This document shows positions 11,248-25,189 of a stretch of DNA of 64,000 nt, one piece after another. Every line of letters begins with the position of its first letter. Position 1 is the stretch's first letter. The translations under genes and the position numbers were made by a program. Origin of the DNA: Chrysogorgia sp. JL179-B06 (taxonomy: Eukaryota; Cnidaria; Anthozoa; Scleralcyonacea; Chrysogorgiidae); contig JAYKKM010000041.1 in assembly GCA_035772405.1 (NCBI GenBank), positions 62,001 through 126,000 on the forward strand. Reading direction: 5' to 3'. The notes under the pieces were generated by a model. The model was not told the DNA's origin and made no database searches. It worked only from the letters and a program-made list of their open reading frames with translations.

Positions 11248-12188
11248 AGGGATGTGCCAGATACTACGGATACCAGATTAAACCGAATACCTGAAGTAAC
11301 CAGATATGTATAGTGCCAATTTATATTAATTAGTTAGACAAATTGGGATTAATTAGAAGCAACATCTAAATACAACCCCCTGTGTCTGTCGCGCTTATCG
11401 CTCCTAACATTTGCTAAAAGCGCACACACAAGTTATCTAATAGGATCTAACCTAACCGGACATTCCAAGGCAACAAGCCTCAAGGCTGGCCAAAAAACAG
11501 GCTAGCTCATTCTCGTTTTGACTGCCTTCATCAAAGCATCAATACATGAGCGTTATTGCTCTGCGTCACCGGAGTGTGTGCTTCACCGTGGGCAAAGTGT
11601 GGCCAAATTTTTATGATTATTACGTCTGTATGTACAAATGCGATTATGGTCTTAATGCTGGAGCGAGGTGTTAGAATGTATACTTCATAACCGTGAGAAA
11701 CCATCTTTTCCAGTTTTTTTGGTTTTTTTTGGTTTTTTTTGAGATGGAAGATGCTGGATTGTGATTTACGGCACCCTGGGCAGCTGACATATCAGGGAGG
11801 CCAGAAAAAACCTGCCAGGAAAACCATTTAGGAAAAACCTTGGGCAGGAAATCTGAGTCGGGGCCAAGATATTAGACAGCTATAGCTCCCCAACGAAGCT
11901 TTACAAAGGGTAGGAGTGTCGTAAGTCATATACAGCATTCAGCCATCCAAGCGACGGTCAATTTGAAATTAATTGCGTGCTGGAGTTAAACATTAATATA
12001 CAGTACGTATGCACTTGCAGTGATAAATTTTAGTGTTTGATTTACTATACAAGTGCTAATTGTTCAATTCATTGTGCACGATGTATATCGACTAGGTGAA
12101 ACACGTGGAATCTTTTCTGGGGGCGCCTAAACCTCCAGAAAACCGCTCTTTCCGTCACTTATTAAGTATCTGTATCCGACACATCCCT
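11248..12188. mobile_element. Non-autonomous DNA transposon of about 940 bp
   Basis: Left end AAGGGATGTGCCAGATAC; the right end, read inverted, is AAGGGATGTGTCGGATACAG. The interior has no coding frame. It holds poly-T tracts (GGTTTTTTTTGG, about 11715-11740) and GCCAGGAAAACCATTTAGG. Superfamily unknown; no clean target-site duplication seen. Confidence 0.6.
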
Positions 12189-12939
12189 TCTTGCTCTCAA
12201 ACCTAATTACCAATAACAAACATTAAACAAACATCAAAGAGGGTCTCTTACAGCATCATCACATTTTCTATTGTTTTGACAAGTCCAAATTGATACAGTT
12301 TTTGTGCTCTATCATTTTGTTTTAGGTGAGAAATGGAAAAAACTAGAACAAGTATGTTAGGACCACTTGTTATGTAAAGGTAAGAGAACCTCTTTGATCA
12401 CATGCTTAAGAAGCAGAAAACATTTTCTTTTTCAACCATACAGTTTGTATGGAAGCACAGAAAATGTTTTCTATTTCTTTTATAAAATAACATTTTGAAA
12501 AATAAAACATTTGAATATGGTTAGTTTATTAAATTAATTTTCATTAATTTAACAAATTAACCTTATACCTATTTATTCATGCAAGCTGTGAATGCAACTC
12601 AATTGCGATACAACGAGCAATTCATTTGACAAGAAACGTATGAATGAAATTTTGAAATAATTGAAATATAAATTTGACCTTTTTTAAACTTTTAAAAACT
12701 TTTAGCAAGCTTTTGTTTGACTTAAGGAATGGCAGCAGAATTTCCTTGTATCTATACAGTTATAGAAACATGACTTTTAGCCAATAACATATTTTCAAAA
12801 TGTTATTTTATAATGGATTACTACATACAGGAACTCACAATTGTTGACAATATCTCTTGGAAGTTGCTTGTCTGCATGGGATCTTATCTTGCGTGGGACC
12901 ATATCTCTTGCCATTGGTTTGCTTGTCCTGCATGGGGTG
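12189..12939. other. Non-coding stretch
   Basis: AT-rich. A partly palindromic AGAAAACATTTTCT / AGAAAATGTTTTCT pair at 12418-12473 resembles the fold-back at 49985-50185. The open frame at 12841-13023 matches nothing that I know. Confidence 0.5.
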
Positions 12940-12944
12940 ACTCT

Positions 12945-13880
12945 TATATTGCCATTTTGTAGGTTAATCTTGCCAAGTGCACAATGGTCACTAAAATTAA
13001 TAAAATTTAAATTAATTATATAAAAAGTAAAATGAAGTTGACTTAATTAACTCTTTAAAATGTATTTATATAGTTTATGTATTTGAGAAAAGTGTCAAAT
13101 GAGAGCTATAACATTATTTTTCAGTGTCCAAACATTTCCCCCACTGTTAGGTGCATAACAATTTTTATATAACAATTTTTATATATCATTATGCATTGTG
13201 ATGTCATAAGTATGATCATTAACATATTAAACAAATCTTAATATCTCAAGAGTGAAGTGAGATATGAAAAAGTTGTAAATGGTTAGTCTTTATAGTTTCA
13301 AGAGTTCTTTCAAACATAAGAGTTATTTTACAACTGAATATTTCATTGCATAGGTACTTTAAGATAATTATTATAAGGACTATGTTTGAGTTCTCTCTGA
13401 TCTCATCTCATTGAAATATCTTGACTACATTACTGCGTTAAACATAGGAACTTACCATTAATTGTTGGTAATCTGTGTCTCTAGGGTTGACTTGCATGGG
13501 GTCAGTGTTGCCATTTTTTAGGTAAATCTGGAAATAATGATAACATAATGATTAGAAATAATTAATGCTAAGTGTAAAATGGTCACTAAAATTAATAAAA
13601 TTTAAATTAATTACATAAAAAGTAAAATGAAGTTGACTTAATTAATTCTTTAAAATGCATTTATATAGTTTGTCTTTGAGCTATTGTCATAAAAAGATTA
13701 TGGTCTTTGTATTACTAAATAGCTTCTCACATCAACAATTAAATTTAATGATGTCATCAAATGTTTTTCAGAAAACTCACAGCATATGTTTTATCAGGTT
13801 TAAAAAAACAGTTTGGATACTCCTTCATGGTTTTAAACTGTTAAAGAAGTTGACTTAATTAATTCTTTAAAATGCAATAT
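12945..13880. repeat. Local direct repeats
   Basis: A block with AATGGTCACTAAAATTAATA, AATTTAAATTAATTA, AAAAGTAAAATGAAGTTGAC and TTAATTAACTCTTTAAAATG occurs at 12985-13078 and 13577-13672. Its last part occurs again at 13846-13875. No gene recognised through 14100. Confidence 0.7.
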
Positions 13881-14559
13881 ATAGTCTTTGAACAAATTGT
13901 AAAATGAGAACTATAAATTTAATTAGTTATAAGTCTTTGTATTACTTAACAGCGTTGTAATCTTATCACATCAACAATTAAATTTAATATTAAATTTGAA
14001 TGTTATGTGCAATGTAGGTTAATGTCATTAAATGTTTTTCTTATCACATTTTTTGTCTAAAATCAGTTGGGATATACAAACATTTGTGGTTTAATCCTGA
14101 TAAAACATAACTGCTAGTTTTTTAAACAGTTTCTTGACAACTGCTAGTTTCTTAACAACATATTCAATAAATTATAAATAAATAAATCTAGAATATCCTA
14201 CTAGTTTCTCAAAAACAATACTGTATGATAGGACACATTTTAACTGTCATGTTTTTTGCAGGGCTTTGAAACAGACTAGCTAGGTTAATCATAGAAATAC
14301 ATCATATCCCTATAATTATATCCAAATAAATAATTGCAAAGTCTGTTCTCAATTCAAATTTGAATAACAACAGCTTTTGTTTAAATACTTAATATGCCAT
14401 TCATTTTGAAAATTGAATATAAACTAATTATGTAAGGACCATGTTCTTTATTAGGTAATGGGATTATCTTTGATCTCATTGAAATATGTCAACTACAGTA
14501 TTGCATTAAACTTACTATAGGAACTCACATTTATGTAATAAAAATAGCTCAGAATTTAT

Positions 14560-14750
14560 TTATTTTAACAATTGATTTATTATAACAGAATTTATTTATT
14601 TTAACAGAATTTATTTATTATAACAGAATTTATTTATTATAACAGAATTTATTTATTATAACATAATTTATTTATTTTAACATAATTTATTTATTTTAAT
14701 AGAATTGACTTATTTTAACTGAATTAATTTATTTTAACAGAGTAATAATA
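14560..14750. repeat. AT-rich tandem repeat, about 19 bp
   Basis: Ten or so units close to ATAACAGAATTTATTTATT, with variants TTTTAACA. The stretch from 14750 to 15515 holds no recognised gene. Confidence 0.8.
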
Positions 14751-15514
14751 TTTTTAAAGTAATTAATAAATAAATGAAGCAAGACAGATCAGTTCAAGAA
14801 GAACATGAATAATTAATTAGCTCAGACAAAATGTCGCAAATTAGTCTGGGTGAAATTTGGAATTTCATAAAATTTTGTTTAAAAATTAAGAGGGTTCAAA
14901 TGTTTCCCAATTGAGATAGTTTACTTACAGATTAGTTGAGATATTATATCGCTGTCTTCTATTGCCAGTAAAATCATGATTTTTTTATGTTTGCAATCTT
15001 TGAGAATTCGGCCGGCCATGTTGTCGTTCGCCCACGCGGTCTCTTGTTAAAGCCATTTTTTTCCAAGTCTTTTGTCGAATTTCTTCAAAACTTCAGTTTC
15101 GGCATTCTGGACGTCTTAGGTTCATTTTGAGAGCTTTTCGGACGTTCAATGATCCTTTTATAGCCATAATTTGACATAGAAATAACAGTTATGGGAGTTG
15201 GTTCTTCTCCGACATGGCGTCCTTCGACCTTGGTGACCGCGCCAGTCACCCCCAGTTTCCCCCCGTGACCCCACCACGCGTTTTTGATCTCACTGAACTG
15301 TCTATAGTACTCTATAAAGCCCGATAAAAGTCTTTAAACGCTGCATTTCCTGTACATTTTTACTGTAATGTTGTCTTGTTGATCACTACTTGTCATCTAA
15401 TGTTCAGTATCGTTTAAAAACCGTTTATTTTAGTGATTTTAATTTAATTTTTTTTTTGTTTAATTTTATTCTTAAAGGAGGAAATTAGAAATTAGCCAAG
15501 GGTCTTCATCGCAA

Positions 15515-15600
15515 GTTTCGGTGGCGGATGCGGTAAGGCGTGTGACTGCTAGATCACACCACACCTGTGGGTTCGAGTGTCCGTGGAACTATGGAAGAAG
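15515..15600 (+). repeat. tRNA-Ser-like sequence (SINE head or tRNA pseudogene)
   Basis: TGGCGGATGCGGTAAGGCG resembles box A and D arm. GTGTGACTGCTAGATCACAC is an anticodon-like arm with GCU in the loop but an 8-base loop. GGGTTCGAGTGTCC resembles box B with one extra base. AGTTTCG and TGGAACT can form an acceptor-like stem. The T stem does not pair well, so it is not a functional tRNA. A purine-rich GAAAG tail follows, as in SINEs. Confidence 0.5.
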
Positions 15601-15710
15601 TCAACACACAGAAGAGAAAGAAAGAAGAAAGAAAGAGAAAGAAAGCGAAGATATAATAGACAATATAAATTTAAGAAACATTTTCAAACTGTTCAGGATG
15701 ATAAATATGT

Positions 15711-16342
15711 TATTACACTTTTTCATTTTGTTTGAGGTTGAAGCTCTATTTACTGGAGCTTCCTCCTCATCACTTACTACAGCTACATGGTGCACATTTA
15801 TAAATGCAACCCTGTGGCTATTCAGTGCCGTGGTATACTAAAGTACTACAGCTACGTAATGCGTTTATGAAACACATTTAATAACTGTCAGTACCATAGC
15901 GAATCGAATTCATTTGTAATGACCCTCTAGTTAAAGAGAGGTGCTCGTGCTAAATATTGTGGGATTCTTTCAACTAATTATCATATTCAAGTTTTTAGTA
16001 CGAATTGTTTTCAAGATATTAAACCTGATTATTTATCTGCAGTATTATTACACTTTTTCATTTTGTTTGATGTTGAAGCTCTATATGCTGGAGCTTTCCT
16101 CCTCATCACTTACTATAGCTACGTGGTGTGCATTTAACAATGCAACCCTGTGACTATTCAGTGCCGTGGTATACTAAAGTACTACAGCTACGTAATGCGT
16201 TTATGAAACACAGTTTAACAGCTGTCAGTACCATAGCGTGAATTGAATTCAGTCTGTAAAGACTGTAATGTCTCTCTAGTTAAAGAGAGGTTCTCGTGCT
16301 AAATATTGTGGGATTCTTTAAACAATTATAATATTCAAATTT
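15711..16342. repeat. Two direct copies of a unit of about 290 bp
   Basis: Copy 1 15711-15994, copy 2 16046-16342. Shared landmarks in order: TATTACACTTTTTCATTTTG, GAAGCTCTAT, CCTCCTCATCACTTACTA, AATGCAACCCTGTG, ATTCAGTGCCGTGGTATACT, AAGTACTACAGCTACGTAAT, CTCTAGTTAAAGAGAGG and CTCGTGCTAAATATTGTGGG. Identity is high. The pair directly abuts the satellite block, so it may be the flank of the satellite array rather than a gene. Confidence 0.8.
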
Positions 16343-19300
16343 TGTGTTCTGTAATGGCGTTCGACCTTTAGCGGAAATATCCATAACAGAAATGTCCATA
16401 ACAATATATTATACTACAACACATCACGGCCGAGCCATAATATATCACACTTCGGCTACTAACCGAGTCATAATATATTATACTACAGAACATCACGGCT
16501 ACTATCCGAGCTATAATATATTATACTACGGAACATAATGGCTACTTGCCGAGCTATAATATATTATACCACAGAACATAATGGCTTCTTGCCGAGCTAT
16601 AATATATTATACTGAACATAATGGCTTCTTGCCGAGCTATAATATATTATACTACGGAACATAATGGCTTCTTGCCGAGCTATAATATATTATACTACGG
16701 AACATAATGGCTTCTTGCCGAGCTATAATATATTATATTACGGAACATAATGGCTTCTTGCCGAGCTATAATATATTATACTACGGAACATAATGGCTAC
16801 TTGCGGAGCTATAATATATTATACTACGGAACATAATGGCTTCTTGCCATTATACTACAGAACATAATGGCTTCTTGCCGAGCTATAATATATTATATTA
16901 CGGAACATAATGGCTACTTGCCGAGCTATAATATATTACACTACAGAACATAATGGCTTCTTGCCGAGCTATAATATATTATACTACGGAACATAATGGC
17001 TTCTTGCCGAGCTATAATATATTATATTACGGAACATAATGGCTTCTTGCCGAGCTATAATATATTATACTACGGAACATAATGGCTTCTTGCCGAGCTA
17101 TAATATATTACACTACGGAACATAATGGCTTCTTGCCGAGCTATAATATATTATATTACGGAACATAATGGCTTCTTGTCGAGCTATAATATATTATACT
17201 ACGGAACATAATGGCTACTTGCCGAGCTATAATATATTATATTACGGAACATAATGGCTTCTTGCCGAGCTATAACATATTTTACTACGGAACATAATGG
17301 CTTCTTGCCGAGCTATAATATATTATATTACGGAACATAATGGCTTCTTGCCGAGCTATAATATATTATACTACGGAACATGATGGCTACTAGCCGAGCT
17401 ATAATATATTATACTACGGAACATAATGGCTTCTTGCCGAGCTATAATATATTATATTACGGAACCTAATGGCTTCTTGCCGAGCTATAATAGATTATAC
17501 TACGGAACATGATGGCTACTTGCCGAGCTATAATATATTATACTACGGAACATAATGGCTTCTTGCCGAGCTATAATATATTATATTACGGAACATAATG
17601 GCTTCTTGCCGAGCTATAATATATTATACTACGGAACATAATGGCTTCTTGCCGAGCTATAATATATTATACTACGGAACATAATGGCTTCTTGCCGAGC
17701 TATAATATATTATATTACGGAACATAATGGCTTCTTGCCGAGCTATAATATATTATACTACGGAACATAATGGCTACTTGCCGAGCTATAATATATTATA
17801 CTACGGAACATCGGAACATAATGGCTTCTTGCCGAGCTATAATATATTATATTACGGAACATAATGGCTAATGGCTACTTGCCGAGCTATAATATATTAT
17901 ATTACAGAACATAATGGCTTCTTGCCGAGCTATAATATATTATACTACGGAACATAATGGCTTCTTGCCATTATACTACAGAACATAATGGCTTCTTGCC
18001 GAGCTATAATACATTATACTACGGAACATAATGGCTTCTTGCCGAGCTATAATATATTATATTACGGAACATAATGGCTTCTTGCCGAGCTATAATATAT
18101 TATACTACGGAACATAATGGCTACTTGCCGAGCTATAATATATTATACTACGGAACATAATGGCTTCTTGCCATTATACTACAGAACATAATGGCTACTT
18201 GCCGAGCTATAATATATTATATTACAGAACATAATGGCTACTTGCCGAGCTATAATATATTATATTACAGAACATAATGGCTACTTGCCGAGCTATAATA
18301 TATTATATTACGGAACATAAGCTATAATATATGGCTACTTGCCGAGCTATAATATATTACACTACAGAACATAATGGCTTCTTGCCGAGCTATAATATAT
18401 TACACTACGGAACATAATGGCTTCTTGCCATTATACTACAGAACATAATGGCTTCTTGCCGAGCTATAACATATTTTACTACGGAACATAATGGCTTCTT
18501 GCCGAGCTATAATATATTATATTACGGAACATAATGGCTACTTGCCGAGCTATAATATATTATACTACAGAACATAATGGCTACTTGCCGAGCTATAATA
18601 TATTATACTACGGAAGATAATGGCTACTTGCCGAGCTATAATATATTAAGCTATAATATATTATATTACGGAACATAATGGCTACTTGCCGAGCTATAAT
18701 ATAATTATATTACAGAACATAATGGCTACTTGCCGAGCTATAATATATTATACTACGGAACATAATGGCTTCTTGCCGAGCTATAATATATTATACCACG
18801 GAACATAATGGCTTCTTGCCGAGCTATAATATATTATACTACGGAACATAATGGCTTCTTGCCGAGCTTACTTGCCGAGCTATAATATATTATACTACGG
18901 AACATAATGGCTTCTTGCCATTATACTACAGAACATAATGGCTTCTTGCCGAGCTATAACATATTTTACTACGGAACATAATGGCTTCTTGCCGAGTTAT
19001 AATATATTATACTACGGAACATAATGGCTTCTTGCCATTATACTACAGAACGTAATGGCTTCTTGCCGAGCTATAACATATTTTACTACGGAACATAATG
19101 GCTTCTTGCCGAGCTATAATATATTATATTACGGAACATAATGGCTACTTGCCGAGCTATAATATAATTATATTACAGAACATAATGGCTACTTGCCGAG
19201 CTATAATATATTATACTACAGAACATAATCGCTACTTGCCGAGCTATAATATATTATATTACGGAACATAATGGCTTCTTGCCGAGTTATAATATATTAT

Positions 19301-19560
19301 ACTACAGAACATAATGGCTACTTGCCGAGCTATAATATATTGTACTATACAGAACATAATGGCTACTTGCCGAGCTATAATATATTACACTACGGAACAT
19401 AATGGCTACTTGCCGAGCCATAATATATTATACTACGGCACTAGCCGAGCTATAATATATTATACTGCAGAACATAATGGCTACTTGCCGAGTCATAATA
19501 TATTATACTACGGAACATAATGGCTACTTGCCGAGTCATAATATATTATACTACAGAACA

Positions 19561-21613
19561 TAATGGCTAATACATTATACTACGGAACATAATGGCTTCT
19601 TGCCGAGCTATAATATATTATACTACGGAACATAATGGCTTCTTGCCGAGCTATAATATATTATATTACGGAACATAATGGCTACTTGCCGAGCTATAAT
19701 ATATTATACTACAGAACATAATGGGTACTTGCCGAGCTATAATATATTATATTACGGAACATAATGGCTACTTGCCGAGCTATAATATATTATACTACAG
19801 AACATAATGGCTACTTGCCGAGCTATAATATATTATACTACGGAACATAATCGCTACTTGCCGAGCTATAATATATTATATTACGGAACATAATGGCTTC
19901 TTGCCGAGCTATAATATATTATATTACGGAACATAATGGCTTCTTGCCGAGCTATAATATATTATACTACGGAACATAATGGCTACTTGCCGAGCTATAA
20001 TATATTATACTACAGAACATAATGGCTACTTGCCGAGCTATAATATATTATACTACAGAACATAATGGCTTCTTGCCGAGCTATAATATATTATACTACG
20101 GAATATAATGGCTTCTTGCCGAGCTATAATATATTATATTACGGAACATAATGGCTTCTTGCCGAGCTATAATATATTATACTACGGAACATAATGGCTT
20201 CTTGCCATTATACTACAGAACATAATGGCTACTTGCCGAGCTATAATATATTATATTACAGAACATAATGGCTACTTGCCGAGCTATAATATATTATATT
20301 ACAGAACATAATGGCTACTTGCCGAGCTATAATATATTATATTACGGAACATAATGGCTACTTGCCGAGCTATAATATATTACACTACAGAACATAATGG
20401 CTTCTTGCCGAGCTATAATATATTACACTACGGAACATAATGGCTTCTTGCCATTATACTACAGAACATAATGGCTTCTTGCCGAGCTATAACATATTTT
20501 ACTACGGAACATAATGGCTTCTTGCCGAGCTATAATATATTATATTACGGAACATAATGGCTACTTGCCGAGCTATAATATATTATACTACAGAACATAA
20601 TGGCTACTTGCCGAGCTATAATATATTATACTACGGAAGATAATGGCTACTTGCCGAGCTATAATATATTAAGCTATAATATATTATATTACGGAACATA
20701 ATGGCTACTTGCCGAGCTATAATATAATTATATTACAGAACATAATGGCTACTTGCCGAGCTATAATATATTATACTACGGAACATAATGGCTTCTTGCC
20801 GAGCTATAATATATTATACTACGGAACATAATGGCTTCTTGCCGAGCTATAATATATTATACTACGGAACATAATGGCTTCTTGCCGAGCTATAATATAT
20901 TATACTACGGAACATAATGGCTACTTGCCGAGCTATAATATATTATACTACGGAACATAATGGCTTCTTGCCATTATACTACAGAACATAATGGCTTCTT
21001 GCCGAGCTATAACATATTTTACTACGGAACATAATGGCTTCTTGCCGAGTTATAATATATTATACTACGGAACATAATGGCTTCTTGCCATTATACTACA
21101 GAACGTAATGGCTTCTTGCCGAGCTATAACATATTTTACTACGGAACATAATGGCTTCTTGCCGAGCTATAATATATTATATTACGGAACATAATGGCTA
21201 CTTGCCGAGCTATAATATAATTATATTACAGAACATAATGGCTACTTGCCGAGCTATAATATATTATACTACAGAACATAATCGCTACTTGCCGAGCTAT
21301 AATATATTATATTACGGAACATAATGGCTTCTTGCCGAGTTATAATATATTATACTACAGAACATAATGGCTACTTGCCGAGCTATAATATATTGTACTA
21401 TACAGAACATAATGGCTACTTGCCGAGCTATAATATATTACACTACGGAACATAATGGCTACTTGCCGAGCCATAATATATTATACTACGGCACTAGCCG
21501 AGCTATAATATATTATACTGCAGAACATAATGGCTACTTGCCGAGTCATAATATATTATACTACGGAACATAATGGCTACTTGCCGAGTCATAATATATT
21601 ATACTACAGAACA
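19561..21613. repeat. Higher-order repeat of the satellite, copy B (2,053 bp)
   Basis: Sequence landmarks recur at exactly +2,053. TAATGGCTAATACATTATAC occurs at 19561 and 21614, and the unusual GTACTATACAGAACATAATG stretch at about 19342 and 21395. The region before 19561 back to about 18150 is a third, indel-bearing copy, with the offset changing from about 2,034 to 2,053. Confidence 0.9.
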
Positions 21614-23666
21614 TAATGGCTAATACATTATACTACGGAACATAATGGCTTCTTGCCGAGCTATAATATATTATACTACGGAACATAATGGCTTCTTGCC
21701 GAGCTATAATATATTATATTACGGAACATAATGGCTACTTGCCGAGCTATAATATATTATACTACAGAACATAATGGGTACTTGCCGAGCTATAATATAT
21801 TATATTACGGAACATAATGGCTACTTGCCGAGCTATAATATATTATACTACAGAACATAATGGCTACTTGCCGAGCTATAATATATTATACTACGGAACA
21901 TAATCGCTACTTGCCGAGCTATAATATATTATATTACGGAACATAATGGCTTCTTGCCGAGCTATAATATATTATATTACGGAACATAATGGCTTCTTGC
22001 CGAGCTATAATATATTATACTACGGAACATAATGGCTACTTGCCGAGCTATAATATATTATACTACAGAACATAATGGCTACTTGCCGAGCTATAATATA
22101 TTATACTACAGAACATAATGGCTTCTTGCCGAGCTATAATATATTATACTACGGAATATAATGGCTTCTTGCCGAGCTATAATATATTATATTACGGAAC
22201 ATAATGGCTTCTTGCCGAGCTATAATATATTATACTACGGAACATAATGGCTTCTTGCCATTATACTACAGAACATAATGGCTACTTGCCGAGCTATAAT
22301 ATATTATATTACAGAACATAATGGCTACTTGCCGAGCTATAATATATTATATTACAGAACATAATGGCTACTTGCCGAGCTATAATATATTATATTACGG
22401 AACATAATGGCTACTTGCCGAGCTATAATATATTACACTACAGAACATAATGGCTTCTTGCCGAGCTATAATATATTACACTACGGAACATAATGGCTTC
22501 TTGCCATTATACTACAGAACATAATGGCTTCTTGCCGAGCTATAACATATTTTACTACGGAACATAATGGCTTCTTGCCGAGCTATAATATATTATATTA
22601 CGGAACATAATGGCTACTTGCCGAGCTATAATATATTATACTACAGAACATAATGGCTACTTGCCGAGCTATAATATATTATACTACGGAAGATAATGGC
22701 TACTTGCCGAGCTATAATATATTAAGCTATAATATATTATATTACGGAACATAATGGCTACTTGCCGAGCTATAATATAATTATATTACAGAACATAATG
22801 GCTACTTGCCGAGCTATAATATATTATACTACGGAACATAATGGCTTCTTGCCGAGCTATAATATATTATACTACGGAACATAATGGCTTCTTGCCGAGC
22901 TATAATATATTATACTACGGAACATAATGGCTTCTTGCCGAGCTATAATATATTATACTACGGAACATAATGGCTACTTGCCGAGCTATAATATATTATA
23001 CTACGGAACATAATGGCTTCTTGCCATTATACTACAGAACATAATGGCTTCTTGCCGAGCTATAACATATTTTACTACGGAACATAATGGCTTCTTGCCG
23101 AGTTATAATATATTATACTACGGAACATAATGGCTTCTTGCCATTATACTACAGAACGTAATGGCTTCTTGCCGAGCTATAACATATTTTACTACGGAAC
23201 ATAATGGCTTCTTGCCGAGCTATAATATATTATATTACGGAACATAATGGCTACTTGCCGAGCTATAATATAATTATATTACAGAACATAATGGCTACTT
23301 GCCGAGCTATAATATATTATACTACAGAACATAATCGCTACTTGCCGAGCTATAATATATTATATTACGGAACATAATGGCTTCTTGCCGAGTTATAATA
23401 TATTATACTACAGAACATAATGGCTACTTGCCGAGCTATAACATATTGTACTATACAGAACATAATGGCTACTTGCCGAGCTATAATATATTACACTACG
23501 GAACATAATGGCTACTTGCCGAGCCATAATATATTACACTACGGCACTAGCCGAGCTATAATATATTATACTGCAGAACATAATGGCTACTTGCCGAGTC
23601 ATAATATATTATACTACGGAACATAATGGCTACTTGCCGAGTCATAATATATTATACTACAGAACA
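21614..23666. repeat. Higher-order repeat of the satellite, copy C (2,053 bp)
   Basis: Matches copy B position by position at the places compared (for example 20221 with 22274, and 21367 with 23420). A few substitutions occur near the end (CATATTGTAC, TTACACTACGGC). After 23666 the text leaves the repeat order (ACATCACGGCTACTATCCG), so this is the array edge. Confidence 0.9.
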
Positions 23667-23832
23667 TCACGGCTACTATCCGAGTTATAATATATTATAC
23701 TACAGAACATAATGGCTACTTGCCGAGCTATAATATATTATATTACAGAACATAATGGCTATTAACTGAGTTATAATATATTATACTACAGAACATCACG
23801 GCTATCATCAGGCTATAATAACCAAGCCATAC

Positions 23833-24440
23833 TATATTTGTTGGTAATTGCCTCCCATGACCCAATAACTCACAAATCTGACAATCTTTGGTTTTGTTTG
23901 AACTTTTATTATATTAAACTCACTAACTCACTGAAGATTTCACTCGTAAAACGCACACCGTCAGACACCAAGACACGCTTTTGAGTGTAACAAGATAATG
24001 GCAATCATTTTAAAGCAAAGTTCGTGTTGACATAATATATAAACCTTGACTTTCCCCTAACTTATTAATTCCCTAGTTTGACAAATTAACGCTATCACAC
24101 TCCCCTCATTTGTCTCCGAAGAGAATAAATGTTTTGCACAAGCCGCGAAGAATACTAAACTAAACACAACTTCAACAACTTCATAACGTTCATATTAGAC
24201 TAATATTAAAATGCAAAAAAGTAGATAGTTTCAGTTGTTAATCTCTTCTTTCCTCCTCAGCAATCACTGGTCGCTCTAAATACACATTAGTAATAAAGTA
24301 GAGTGCAGTGTTTAAATGGAACAAGTTTCAAACAACAAAATTCCTCTAGTTTTAATATTTGATCTTTTAATTTTAAAGTTAAAAATATTATCAATGGGAA
24401 TTTTCACATTTTACAAAATGATCCTTAGACGTCAGCCATT
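23833..24440. other. Non-coding stretch
   Basis: Follows the satellite. No gene or repeat is recognised; the frame at 24316-24498 lacks support before it enters the Penelope-like fragment. Confidence 0.5.
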
Positions 24441-24795
24441 TTCACCGATAACCCTTTGGTATCTTTTCGCCGTAATAAAAACATTCGTGACTCCTTAATA
24501 TATAGTGCACCAGCGGGAACATGTTCTTGCGGCCGTTCCCGCTGCAACACATGCCCTTTCCTCAATCCCACCACAGTTATTACTGCCCGCAAATTTGACC
24601 ACACAATCCGTCATACTTTTTCATGCACGTCCACCAACATAATTTATTGTATTTCTTGCGATAGATGACCTAAAATCTACATCGGTGAAACTGGGCGACG
24701 CCATTCAGACAGGTTTGTTGAACATCTTCGTTTCGTGAGGAACAATGATGTTGACAAACCTGTAGCTGCCATTTCAAATCATTTCTTATTTTAAA
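24441..24795 (+). pseudogene. Penelope-like GIY-YIG fragment
   Basis: Frame reads FRRNKNIRDSLIYSAPAG, then CSCGRSRCNTCPFLNP, TIRHTFSCTSTNIIYCISCD, a TGA stop, then IYIGETGRRHSDRFVEHLR and VRNNDVDKPVAA. This is the cysteine-rich linker (CxC...CxxC) followed by the GIY-YIG nuclease of Penelope-like elements. Its sequence differs from the relic at 5400-6905, so it belongs to another lineage. Truncated at both sides and interrupted by a stop, so inactive. Confidence 0.8.
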
Positions 24796-25189
24796 TCGTT
24801 AAATAATTTTTAAACTCACCATTTGTGAATTTTATCAAGAAAAGAACAACAGTATTTACACTAATTTATGCATGCCTTATCCGCAAAGTTCAGGAACGAA
24901 GTCACTAGCCTAAACCACTGAGCCATCACGCCCTTCGCACTACTTGAAATCGTTAAATACCTTTTAAACTTACCATTACTGAATTTTAATCAAGAAAAGA
25001 GTTAATATCAATAACACGATGATTAATTACTGCCATTGGGATTTTTTTGAAAATTAGGTAAGGGGCCAAGTAGGCCAGTTCTGTCTGGAAAGCTTATACT
25101 AAGGCGTCGTAGGACAGTTTCCAGTCGCTCCAGCACTCTTCGAAGGTTGTTTCAAACACGATTATATCGTCAATCATGCACCGTCATGG

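Larger units (their letters stand above)
16388..23832. repeat. Satellite DNA block, unit of about 43 bp
   Basis: Some 170 head-to-tail units. The typical one is ACATAATGGCTTCTTGCCGA followed by GCTATAATATATTATACTAC and GGA (43 bp). Each unit contains the palindrome TATAATATATTATA. Variants: GGCTACTTG for GGCTTCTTG, ATATTACGG for ATACTACGG, and short truncated units (CTTCTTGCCATTATACTACAG). The first (16388-16500) and last (23640-23832) units are the most diverged, as at array edges. Frames such as 19314-19520 are repeat artefacts. No transposase or gene lies inside. Confidence 0.97.

Noticed and set aside
15515..15600. Functional tRNA-Ser(GCU)
   Set aside because: The T stem does not pair, the anticodon loop has eight bases and the box B region has an extra base; kept only as a tRNA-like repeat.
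16388..23832. CRISPR-like array
   Set aside because: Units are contiguous without unique spacers, and the genome is eukaryotic; it is satellite DNA.
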